From: Pseudomonas kitaguniensis
GTDB taxonomy: Bacteria; Pseudomonadota; Gammaproteobacteria; Pseudomonadales; Pseudomonadaceae
Assembly (NCBI RefSeq): GCF_009296165.1
Contig: NZ_VUAZ01000150.1
Coordinates: forward strand, 1 to 44,951
Direction: 5' to 3'
Length of the DNA: 44,951 nucleotides
Positions 27,505 to 34,524 of this stretch are shown piece by piece. The translations under genes were made by a program, and so were the position numbers. Under the pieces are notes generated by a model. The model saw only the letters and a program-made list of their open reading frames with translations. It was not told the DNA's origin and did not search any database. The number at the start of each line of letters is the position of its first letter. The stretch's first letter is position 1.

Positions 27505-28172
27505 GCACTGCCGATCGGCACGCTGGCCCGACCATCAGCCTGTTGGGCTCCAGCGCCTTGCTGTTCGAAGCACCGGGCGAACTCGACCTGGCCCCGCAAC
27601 AGCGCATCTGGAGCCTGGCTTTGCTGGCCGGCGAATGGCCGGAAATTCGTGAAGCCGTCCCCGGCATGAATAACTTGATGCTGACGTTTCTCACGCCGCC
27701 GCGCGAGCTGGACGCACTGTGCGACCGCCTCTTGCAGGCGTGGGAACACAGCCAGCCGCTGCCGCTGCAAGGGCGTATCGTCGAGCTGCCGGTGGTGTAT
27801 GGCGGCGAGTTCGGCCCGCACATGGCCGATGTGGTCGCCCACACCGGGCTGAACATCGAGACCATTGCCAACCTGCATTGCGAACCGTTGTACCCGGTTT
27901 ACGCACTCGGCAGCCACCCCGGTTACTGCTACCTCGGCGGCATGGACCCACGCCTGGCCACGCCGCGCCGCCAAGTGCCGGTGCTGAATATCGGCGCCGG
28001 TTCGGTGTCGATTGGCGGCGTACAAACCGGCGTGTCTGCGTCGGCAGGCCCGAGTGGCTGGAACACCATCGGGCGTACCGAAATGGCTTTTTTTGACCCC
28101 GCCCAAACCCCGCCAGCCATCCTGCGGCCAGGCGATTTCCTGCGCTTGCGCATCGAGAGGATCATTCGATGA
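27501..28172 (+). CDS. pxpB: PxpB/KipI-family subunit (AHS1 domain)
   Basis: A 223-residue AHS1/KipI-type protein. In E. coli this family is subunit PxpB of ATP-dependent 5-oxoprolinase; the same fold forms half of the carboxyltransferase part of urea carboxylase. Landmarks are LPVVYGGEFGPHMADV, GSHPGYCYLGGMDPRLATPR, GAGSVSIGGVQTGV and GWNTIGRTEMAFFDP. The usual YPLASPGGW-type segment reads SASAGPSGW, a change at a conserved site. It overlaps the neighbours on both sides by 4 bp (ATGA), so expression is tightly coupled to the biotin carboxylase and PxpC homologues. Confidence 0.9.
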   Translation: MSTADRHAGPTISLLGSSALLFEAPGELDLAPQQRIWSLALLAGEWPEIREAVPGMNNLMLTFLTPPRELDALCDRLLQAWEHSQPLPLQGRIVELPVVYGGEFGPHMADVVAHTGLNIETIANLHCEPLYPVYALGSHPGYCYLGGMDPRLATPRRQVPVLNIGAGSVSIGGVQTGVSASAGPSGWNTIGRTEMAFFDPAQTPPAILRPGDFLRLRIERIIR

Positions 28173-29143
28173 TCGAGATTCTATCGGCCACCGCCCTGGC
28201 CACTGTGCAGGACTTCGGCCGTTTCGGCAGCCTGGGTTACGGCGTGGGTACTTCGGGTGCGATGGACCCGTTGGCGCTGGCCTTGGGCAATGTGTTATTG
28301 GCAAACCCCGAAGACGCCGCCGCAATTGAAATACCGCTGTTTCCGTTCGACGTGGGGCTGCTGCAGGACTGCGCGTTCGCCGTGACCGGCGCCGTGTGCG
28401 ACGCCACCCTCGACGGCCAGCCGTTGCTGCCGAACTGGGTGTATCAGGGCCTCGAAGGTCAGGTGTTGAGCCTCGGTTACCCCACGTCCGGTAGCCGCGC
28501 TTACCTGTGCCTGGCTGGAGGCGTGGATGTGCCGATGGTACTCGGCTCCCGCAGCACGCAACTGCGCGGCGAGTTTGGTGGCCTGGACGGCCGCGCGCTG
28601 CAGCAAGGTGATCGGCTGGCGGCGTTACGCCCTGGCATCAGCCCATTGGCGTTGGACTTTGGGGTGTTGGCACCCAGCCTGGCGCTGCCCTTGCAGGTGG
28701 ATGGAGTGCCCGCCATGCGCGTTCTGCCAGCCGCTGAATATGAACGTTTTCAGCCCGCCTCACGTGCAGCCTTTTGGGCCGGTGAGTGGAAGATCACCAC
28801 CCAGAGCAATCGCTACGGCTACCGGCTGCAGGGCGAGCCGTTGCTGCCTGTAACGCCCATGGAAATTCGTTCGCACGGCATCGTGCCGGGCGTTATCCAG
28901 GTGCCGCACGGTGGCCAGCCGATTATCCAGATGCGCGACGCCCAACCCAGCGGCGGTTACCCCAAGTTCGGCAGCGTGATCGAGGCCGACCTGTGGCGGC
29001 TGGGCCAGGCGCCCATCGGCAGCAACGTGCGCTTTGTCGAGTGCAGCTACGGTGAAGCCGTCGAGGCGCTGCAAACCAATCGCCGTTACCTGCGCGAAGT
29101 CAGCCGCCTGGTGGGCCTGCACCGTGAGGGAGTTAACGCATGA
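28169..29143 (+). CDS. pxpC: PxpC/KipA-family subunit (AHS2 domain)
   Basis: A 324-residue AHS2/KipA-type protein, partner of PxpB-like proteins. The N terminus shows TVQDFGRFGSLGYGVGTSGAMDPLALALGN, and later parts AYLCLAGGVDVPMVLGSRST, SNRYGYRLQGEPL, RSHGIVPGVIQVPHGGQPII and MRDAQPSGGYPKFGSVIEADL are all typical. With PxpB it forms the amide-acting module of 5-oxoprolinase, and its homologous domain in urea carboxylase transfers the carboxyl group. Coupled by 4-bp overlaps to the genes before and after it. Confidence 0.92.
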   Translation: MIEILSATALATVQDFGRFGSLGYGVGTSGAMDPLALALGNVLLANPEDAAAIEIPLFPFDVGLLQDCAFAVTGAVCDATLDGQPLLPNWVYQGLEGQVLSLGYPTSGSRAYLCLAGGVDVPMVLGSRSTQLRGEFGGLDGRALQQGDRLAALRPGISPLALDFGVLAPSLALPLQVDGVPAMRVLPAAEYERFQPASRAAFWAGEWKITTQSNRYGYRLQGEPLLPVTPMEIRSHGIVPGVIQVPHGGQPIIQMRDAQPSGGYPKFGSVIEADLWRLGQAPIGSNVRFVECSYGEAVEALQTNRRYLREVSRLVGLHREGVNA

Positions 29144-29538
29144 ATATCGACGAAATTCGCCAACTGGCGCTGTGGCTCAAGGAACACCATTTGGCCGGCG
29201 CCGAGCTGAGCCGACCGGGCGTGCACCTGGCGCTCAAACGCAGCGTTTCGGCCGAAAGCAGCTGGGTGGTGGCGCCTGCGCCCGTTGCGATTGAACCCGA
29301 CGTGCTGCGAACCACCGGCCTTGGCCGTTTGCTGCTGACTCATCCGCAACTCAGCGAACCGTGGGTGGCCGTGGGTGACCACCTCAAGGCTGGTCAACTG
29401 GTCGCACTGTTGCAAGTGGGCGAGTTGCTGTTGCCACAGCGCAGCCCTTACGCGGCGCGGGTTCTGGATGTACGCGTGCCGTGTGGCAGCACAGTGGGTT
29501 ATGGCGAAGCCTTTATGGGCCTGGAGCGTCAGCCATGA
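29140..29538 (+). CDS. BCCP-like protein lacking the biotinyl lysine
   Basis: A 132-residue protein that aligns along its length with the BCCP of the same operon. The N-terminal helix (IDEIRQLALWLKEHHLAGAE) and the swivelling domain (GRLLLTHPQLSEPWVAVGDH, LKAGQLVALL) match. The EAMKM motif is replaced by QVGEL, putting Glu95 where the biotinylated Lys should be. It therefore cannot carry biotin and may be a structural or regulatory subunit, or a dominant partner of the true BCCP. It is coupled by ATGA overlaps to the PxpC-like and PxpA-like genes, so it is a genuine operon member. Confidence 0.8.
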   Translation: MNIDEIRQLALWLKEHHLAGAELSRPGVHLALKRSVSAESSWVVAPAPVAIEPDVLRTTGLGRLLLTHPQLSEPWVAVGDHLKAGQLVALLQVGELLLPQRSPYAARVLDVRVPCGSTVGYGEAFMGLERQP

Positions 29539-30308
29539 AAATTGATTTGAACGCCGACCTCGGCGAGGGCTTTGGCCCGTGGCGCATGGGCGAAGACGAA
29601 GCGCTGATCAGTCTGGTTTCGTCCGCCAACGTCGCCTGCGGTTTCCACGCCGGCGACCCCTTGATCATGCACAACACGGTGCGCCTGGCCAAAGCCTGTG
29701 GCATTGATGTGGGCGCGCATGTCGGCTTCCCGGACCTGGTGGGCTTCGGCCGTCGGCAGATGAACATCGAGATCAAGGAATTGGTCGCCTGTGTGATTTA
29801 CCAACTGGGTGCGCTGGCGGGCATCGCAGCGGTCAACGGCCATCGCATGACCCACATGAGTTTCCACGGCGCGCTGGGCAATATGGCCGCTGCCGATGCC
29901 GCGCTGGCCGAGCCGTTGGTGCGCGCGGTGGCGGCGTTTGACCCCAGGCTGATCATCAGCTCTTCAAGCAGCCGTGCCATCGAGGGCGCGGCGGATAAAT
30001 GCGGCTTGCGCGTGGCGACCACGTTTCTCGCCGACCGCGCCTATGACGATGACTGCTTGCTGGTGCCGCGCTCGGTCGAAGGCTCGGTGATCAAGCAACC
30101 CGCGGCGGTGCTGCGCCGGGTGCGGCAGTTGCTGGAGGAGGGCAGCGTGACGGCCCTCAGCGGCAAGCTGCTGAAGGTGCCGGCCCAGTCGATTCTGCTG
30201 CACGGCGACACCCCCGGCGCGGTCGAACTGGCGCGCACCATTCGCCAGGAAATCGAGCAACTGGGCGGGCAGATTACGCCGATTTCCGAGCTCTTAGCCG
30301 CGTCATAA
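29535..30308 (+). CDS. pxpA: LamB/YcsF (PxpA)-family protein, diverged
   Basis: A 257-residue LamB/YcsF protein. ATG 29535 overlaps the previous stop by 4 bp and starts MKIDLNADLGEGFGPW. Family motifs are SANVACGFHAGDPLIMHNT and GFGRRQM. Two usually constant segments differ: AHPGFPD reads AHVGFPD, and VKPHGALYN reads MSFHGALGN. This argues that the substrate differs from 5-oxoproline. The stop codon TAA lies within the operator of the next unit (30305-30319). In E. coli PxpA works with PxpB and PxpC in ATP-dependent ring opening of 5-oxoproline. Confidence 0.88.
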   Translation: MKIDLNADLGEGFGPWRMGEDEALISLVSSANVACGFHAGDPLIMHNTVRLAKACGIDVGAHVGFPDLVGFGRRQMNIEIKELVACVIYQLGALAGIAAVNGHRMTHMSFHGALGNMAAADAALAEPLVRAVAAFDPRLIISSSSSRAIEGAADKCGLRVATTFLADRAYDDDCLLVPRSVEGSVIKQPAAVLRRVRQLLEEGSVTALSGKLLKVPAQSILLHGDTPGAVELARTIRQEIEQLGGQITPISELLAAS

Positions 30309-30369
30309 GCAGGCCTTATCGCCACACAACCATTGCGTCTTGGTCCAGCGCCTGAAGGCTGGATACAGT
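30305..30369 (+). promoter_or_regulatory. LysR-type operator plus promoter of the dehydrogenase/ABC operon
   Basis: ATAAGCAGGCCTTAT (30305-30319) is a perfect ATAAG-N5-CTTAT palindrome that overlaps the TAA stop of the PxpA-like gene. GCGTCTTGG follows with -35 TTGGTC at 30340-30345 and -10 TACAGT at 30364-30369 (18-bp spacer), the same geometry as at 25594. The dehydrogenase starts at 30402 behind AAGGA. Confidence 0.65.
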
Positions 30370-30401
30370 CGAACCATCACCCGTAGCACAAGGATTTCTC
30401 C

Positions 30402-31154
30402 ATGCCATTTTCCGACTACAAAACCGCGCTGGTCACCGGGGCCTCCTCCGGCATCGGCGCCGCCGTCGTCGAACGTCTGTGCCAGGAAGGCGTGCAGGTG
30501 CATGCGCTGGCCCGCAGCGCCGACAAGTTGCAGGCACTCGCGGCCAAAACCGGCTGCATCGCCCACGCGATTGACGTAACCGACCTGGCGGGCCTGACCC
30601 GGCTGTTCGCCGAACAGCGCTTCGACATCCTGGTCAACAACGCCGGTGTCGACAAACCAGGTTCGTTGCTCAAGGCCGACGCCGCCGGTATCGACCTGCT
30701 GATCGACGTCAACCTGCGCGCCGTGCTGCACCTGGCGCGCCTGGCCTTGCCGGGCATGGTCGAGCGCGACTGTGGGCACATCATCAACATCAGCTCGATT
30801 GCAGCGGCCTACAACTTCGGCGGCAACTCCACCTATCACGCGACCAAGGCGGCGGTGAGCATGCTCTCGCGCCAGTTGCGCATTGATGCGTTCGGCAAGC
30901 GCGTGCGGGTCACCGAGATCTGCCCCGGGCGTGTCGCCACGGATATTTTCGCGCATGTGCACGGCGATTCCGAAGAGACCTACAAGCGCTTCGTCGAAGG
31001 GTTTGAATTACCGCAGGCCGAAGACATCGCCAACGCCATCGCCTTTGCGATTGCCGCACCGATTGCCGTCAACATCGGTCACATGGAAATCACCCCGACC
31101 TTGCAGGTGCCGGGCGGGCTTTCCACCGCACGGCCACAGGACTACCAGGGCTGA
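30402..31154 (+). CDS. Short-chain dehydrogenase, YdfG-like
   Basis: A 250-residue NAD(P)-dependent short-chain dehydrogenase. It has TGASSGIGAAV for cofactor binding, DILVNNAGVD, HIINISSIAA with the catalytic Ser, and Tyr145/Lys149 in STYHATKAA. The C-terminal part (CPGRVATDIF, GDSEETYKRF, NIGHMEITPTLQ) matches the YdfG group, which oxidises 3-hydroxy acids such as serine or 3-hydroxypropionate. It is the first gene behind an operator shared with the biotin-carboxylase operon, and an ABC transporter follows after 110 bp. It probably handles a hydroxy or oxo acid produced in the same pathway. Confidence 0.88.
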   Translation: MPFSDYKTALVTGASSGIGAAVVERLCQEGVQVHALARSADKLQALAAKTGCIAHAIDVTDLAGLTRLFAEQRFDILVNNAGVDKPGSLLKADAAGIDLLIDVNLRAVLHLARLALPGMVERDCGHIINISSIAAAYNFGGNSTYHATKAAVSMLSRQLRIDAFGKRVRVTEICPGRVATDIFAHVHGDSEETYKRFVEGFELPQAEDIANAIAFAIAAPIAVNIGHMEITPTLQVPGGLSTARPQDYQG

Positions 31155-31264
31155 CTACCCGCCGCTTTAAAAGAACGGATTGATCCGTCAGCGCTGCACC
31201 CCCGCCACGGCCACGCCGGGTGATTTTATTTTCTGCCCTAGCCCAATGCCGATAGGGATTGACC

Positions 31265-31966
31265 ATGAAGCAAGACTTCGATTTGGCCGCGATCATGCAG
31301 GGCGAATATGCCGAGCTGATCGTCAAGGGCATCGAAATGACCTTGCAGCTGGCGTTGTTCGCTTGGCTGCTGGCGATGGTGCTGGCGCTGACACTGGTGA
31401 CGGTGCGCCTGACCGGCAATAAACTCGCCGACCGCCTGGTGGCGGGGTACGTGTCCTACCACCGCAATGTGCCGACCCTTGTGCAATTGATGCTGTGGTA
31501 CTTCGGCGTGCCGACGCTGCTCAGCGAGTCTGCGCAGTTGTGGTTGGCCAACCACAACACTGAATACCTGTTCTCGGTGATTGCCTTGGGGCTGTGCCAG
31601 GGCGCGTATTTCTGTGAAGACATTCGCAGCGGCCTGCGCGCGATTCCCGCCGGGCAGACCGAAGCGTCAAGGGCGTTGGGCCTTGGTTACGTGCGCTCGA
31701 TGCGCTACGTGATCCTGCCGCAAGGCGTGCGCAATTGCCTGCCGTCGCTGATCAACCACACCGTGCTGTTGTTCAAGAACACCAGCCTGGCGATGGCCAT
31801 CGGCGTGATGGAACTGACCTACGCCACCCGCGAAGTTGAGAACTACACGTTCCGCACCTTTGAGTCGTACCTGGTGGCCACGCTGTTCTACCTGGTGTTT
31901 TCACTGCTGCTGATGGGCGCCGGCGCGTTGCTTGCCCGGCACTTCAGCAAAGCCCTGGCGAGGTAG
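31265..31966 (+). CDS. Amino-acid ABC transporter permease (HisM/GltJ family), first of pair
   Basis: A 233-residue inner-membrane permease of the polar amino-acid uptake family. Several membrane helices are evident (LALFAWLLAMVLALTLV, YLVATLFYLVFSLLLMGAG), and the EAA loop reads EASRALGLGYVRSMRYVILP. ATG 31265 has AGGGA upstream. It pairs with the permease encoded 6 bp downstream, and the ATPase and binding protein follow. The 110-bp gap after the dehydrogenase has no obvious terminator, so it may share that transcript. Confidence 0.92.
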   Translation: MKQDFDLAAIMQGEYAELIVKGIEMTLQLALFAWLLAMVLALTLVTVRLTGNKLADRLVAGYVSYHRNVPTLVQLMLWYFGVPTLLSESAQLWLANHNTEYLFSVIALGLCQGAYFCEDIRSGLRAIPAGQTEASRALGLGYVRSMRYVILPQGVRNCLPSLINHTVLLFKNTSLAMAIGVMELTYATREVENYTFRTFESYLVATLFYLVFSLLLMGAGALLARHFSKALAR

Positions 31967-31972
31967 ACGGCC

Positions 31973-32716
31973 ATGTTCGATATGTTTGCGATAGTCCAGC
32001 AAAACTGGACGCTGTTGCTGATCGGCCAATACCCGCACGGGCCGTTGGGCGGCCTGGCGAGTACGTTGATTTTGGCGGCGCTGGCGTTGTTGCTGGCGTT
32101 CCCGTTCGGTTTGCTGTTGGCGTTGGCGCGGGTCTCGCCTTGGAAAAGCCTCTACCTGTTCGCCACGGTGTGGGTCTACATTTTGCGCGGCATCCCGTTG
32201 CTGATGGTGATCTTCTGGACCTACTTCCTGGTGCCGTTGCTGATCGGTCATAACATCACCGGGTTCATGACCATGCTCTGCACGCTGGTGATTTACCAAA
32301 GCGCCTACCTCTGCGAAATCATTCGCGGCGGCATTCAGGCCTTGCCGAGTGGCCAGTACGAAGCGTCGCGCGCCTTGGGCCTGGGCTACGTGCGCACCAC
32401 GCTGTGGGTAATTTTGCCGCAGGCGCTGTACAACGCGCTGCCCAGCCTGATCAGCCAGTTCATCTCGATCATCAAGGAAACGTCACTGGGCTATGTGATC
32501 AACGTGCAGGAAGTGACCTTTGCCGCCAACCAGGTCAACAACCAACTGCTGACCAAGCCGTTTCAGGTGTTTTTTATCCTGGCGATCATCTACTACCTGC
32601 TGTGTTTCGGCCTGACGCGTCTGGCCGGTTGGGTGGAGCAGCGCATTGCGCGCAAGCGCCTGGGTGACGGCGGGCAAACCGTGCCAGGCCGTCCGTTGCT
32701 GACCACTGATAATTGA
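31973..32716 (+). CDS. Amino-acid ABC transporter permease (HisM/GltK family), second of pair
   Basis: A 247-residue permease paired with the preceding one. Helices include LASTLILAALALLLAFPFGL and VFFILAIIYYLLCFGL. GIPLLMVIFWTYFLV and the EAA loop EASRALGLGYVRTTLWVILP are typical of the glutamate/aspartate/histidine-type systems. It starts 6 bp after the first permease and ends just before the ATPase start, so the genes form an operon. Confidence 0.92.
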   Translation: MFDMFAIVQQNWTLLLIGQYPHGPLGGLASTLILAALALLLAFPFGLLLALARVSPWKSLYLFATVWVYILRGIPLLMVIFWTYFLVPLLIGHNITGFMTMLCTLVIYQSAYLCEIIRGGIQALPSGQYEASRALGLGYVRTTLWVILPQALYNALPSLISQFISIIKETSLGYVINVQEVTFAANQVNNQLLTKPFQVFFILAIIYYLLCFGLTRLAGWVEQRIARKRLGDGGQTVPGRPLLTTDN

Positions 32717-32730
32717 AGAGGGTTGCGCTC

Positions 32731-33467
32731 ATGCATCCAATGATCATGTTTTCGAACATCAATAAATGGTACGGCGAATACCAGGCGCTCACCGACATCA
32801 CGGCGCACGTGCAGCCCGGCGAAGTGGTGGTGCTGTGCGGCCCATCGGGCTCGGGCAAGTCGACCTTGATCCGCACGGTCAACCGCCTGGAAGACATTCA
32901 AAAGGGCCAGATTCTGTTCGACGGCCAGGACGTGCACGGCACCGACGCGCAGATCAACCGCCTGCGCAGCCGTGTGGGGTTCGTGTTCCAGAGCTTCAAC
33001 CTGTTCCCGCACTTGTCAGTGCTGGAAAACATCACCCTGGCGCCCAACAAACTGCGCAACCTCAAGGGCGCGGCGGCAAAAACCAAGGCCATGGAACTGC
33101 TCGACCGCGTCGGCCTGGCGCACAAGGCTGGCGCCTACCCGGCACAGCTCTCCGGCGGCCAGCAACAACGCGTGGCGATTGCCCGCGCTTGGCGATGGAA
33201 CCGCCGGTGATGTTGTTCGACGAGCCAACCAGCGCACTCGACCCGGAAATGGTCGGTGAAGTGCTGAGCGTGATGAAAGGCTTGGCCAAGGACGGCATGA
33301 CCATGATGTGCGTGACCCACGAGATGAACTTCGCCCGCGAAGTGGCCGACACCATCTGGTTTATGGACGCGGGGCAGATTCTGGAAAAGAGCACACCCGA
33401 GGCTTTTTTCAGCCAGCCTTCGCACCCGCGAGCGCAACGTTTTATCGCCGACCTGCGGGCCCATTGA
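32731..33467 (+). pseudogene. Amino-acid ABC transporter ATP-binding protein (GlnQ family), frameshifted
   Basis: The ATPase of the preceding permeases. ATG 32731 has AGAGGG upstream. The first part holds Walker A GPSGSGKST and the Q loop VFQSFNLFPHLSVLENI, then the signature LSGGQQQRVAIARA. After position 33188 the frame breaks. The rest, in another frame, holds LAMEPPVMLFDEPTSALDPE (Walker B) and VTHEMNFAREVAD. Restoring one base in the Ala codon (GC to GCN before TTGGCG) gives RALAMEPP and a normal protein of about 245 residues. Flanking transporter genes are intact, so a sequencing indel is the likelier cause. Confidence 0.85.
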
Positions 33468-33525
33468 GCTGCAGCGGCGTTGCTCCCTCTGCCCTTTTGC
33501 TGGTTCAACTTTCTGGAGATTTACC

Positions 33526-34359
33526 ATGCGTATGAAGCACCTGTTGACCGCGCTGGCACTCGGCCCACTGACAATCGCGGTGGCTCAAGCCGACCAATTG
33601 AGCGACATCATGGCCAAGCAATCCTTGAGCTGCGGCGTGTACGCCGACGTGCCGCCGTTTTCTGCGCCAGACCCAAAAACCCGTGAGCTGGTGGGCATGG
33701 ACGTCGACCTGTGCAAAGCGCTGGCGAAGACCTTGGGCGTGGCCCTGGAGCTCAAGCCGTTGTCGGTTGAAGCGCGCATTCCCGAAGTAAAAATGGGCCG
33801 TGTCGACGTGATTTTCGCCAACCTGGCCTACACCAAAACCCGCGCCGAACAGATCCAGTTCAGCGACCCGTATTACATCGCCAAGGAAACCCTGGTGGTG
33901 CGCGCGGCGAATGCTGATCAGCCGAAAAGCTTCTTCAAGGACAAGCGCATCAGCTCGACCAAAGGCTCAACCTCCGAGCAGTCGATTCGCATGGCCGGCG
34001 CTACCCCGGTGACGTTCCAGGACACCGGCTCGGCTTACATGGCCCTGCAACAGAACAAGGTGGTGGGCTTGGTCACCAACACCATGACCGCGCTGAAATT
34101 GGTCAACCAGGCCAAGGCCGGCGGTGTGGAATTGGCATTGGCCAAAGAGCCGATGGCGCTGGAGCCGATTGGCGCCGGTATGCGCCGTGATGAGCCGGCG
34201 TTTCTGGCCAAGGTTAACGAGGCGTTGATGACGATGGAGAAGGCCGGGGAAATCGACGCGATCTGGGACCGCTGGATTGGCCCGAATACCGAGTACAAGA
34301 TGGTCCGTGAGGACAAGGTGCAGAGCTTGAGAGCACTGAAGTTTGATCCGCTGCCTTAG
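33526..34359 (+). CDS. Periplasmic amino-acid-binding protein (SBP family 3)
   Basis: A 277-residue substrate-binding protein of the polar amino-acid ABC family. The signal peptide (about 1-22) ends AVAQA. The mature part shows LSCGVYADVPPFSAPDP, GMDVDLCKALAKTLG, RVDVIFANLAYTKTRAEQI and FSDPYYIAKETLVV, the last two lining the ligand cleft. It follows the ATPase by 58 bp and ends the operon. The ligand cannot be named; by its shared promoter signature it may be the amino acid or cyclic derivative degraded by the neighbouring enzymes. Confidence 0.92.
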   Translation: MRMKHLLTALALGPLTIAVAQADQLSDIMAKQSLSCGVYADVPPFSAPDPKTRELVGMDVDLCKALAKTLGVALELKPLSVEARIPEVKMGRVDVIFANLAYTKTRAEQIQFSDPYYIAKETLVVRAANADQPKSFFKDKRISSTKGSTSEQSIRMAGATPVTFQDTGSAYMALQQNKVVGLVTNTMTALKLVNQAKAGGVELALAKEPMALEPIGAGMRRDEPAFLAKVNEALMTMEKAGEIDAIWDRWIGPNTEYKMVREDKVQSLRALKFDPLP

Positions 34360-34399
34360 CGCGAATAGCGCGGCCCGGGGTTGCTGGAGGTGAGCTTAA

Positions 34400-34486
34400 G
34401 TGGGAGCGGGCTTGCTCGCGATTGCGGTACGTCAGATACGTATTTTTAACTGACACACCGCTATCGCGAGCAAGCCCGCTCCCACA
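34400..34486. repeat. REPIN (inverted pair of REP sequences)
   Basis: GTGGGAGCGGGCTTGCTCGC at 34400 faces GCGAGCAAGCCCGCTCCCAC ending near 34486, with a spacer sharing ACTGACACACCG with the other REPINs. It fills the gap between the binding-protein gene and the convergent aldo/keto reductase. Confidence 0.85.
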
Positions 34487-34524
34487 GGTTGAGCCGCTGT
34501 GGTTGGCAGATTCGCGCTCAGTGC

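Noticed and set aside
33181..33195. Programmed ribosomal frameshifting in the ABC ATPase
   Set aside because: There is no slippery heptamer or stimulatory hairpin at the break, and the neighbouring family members need no frameshift. An indel is simpler.
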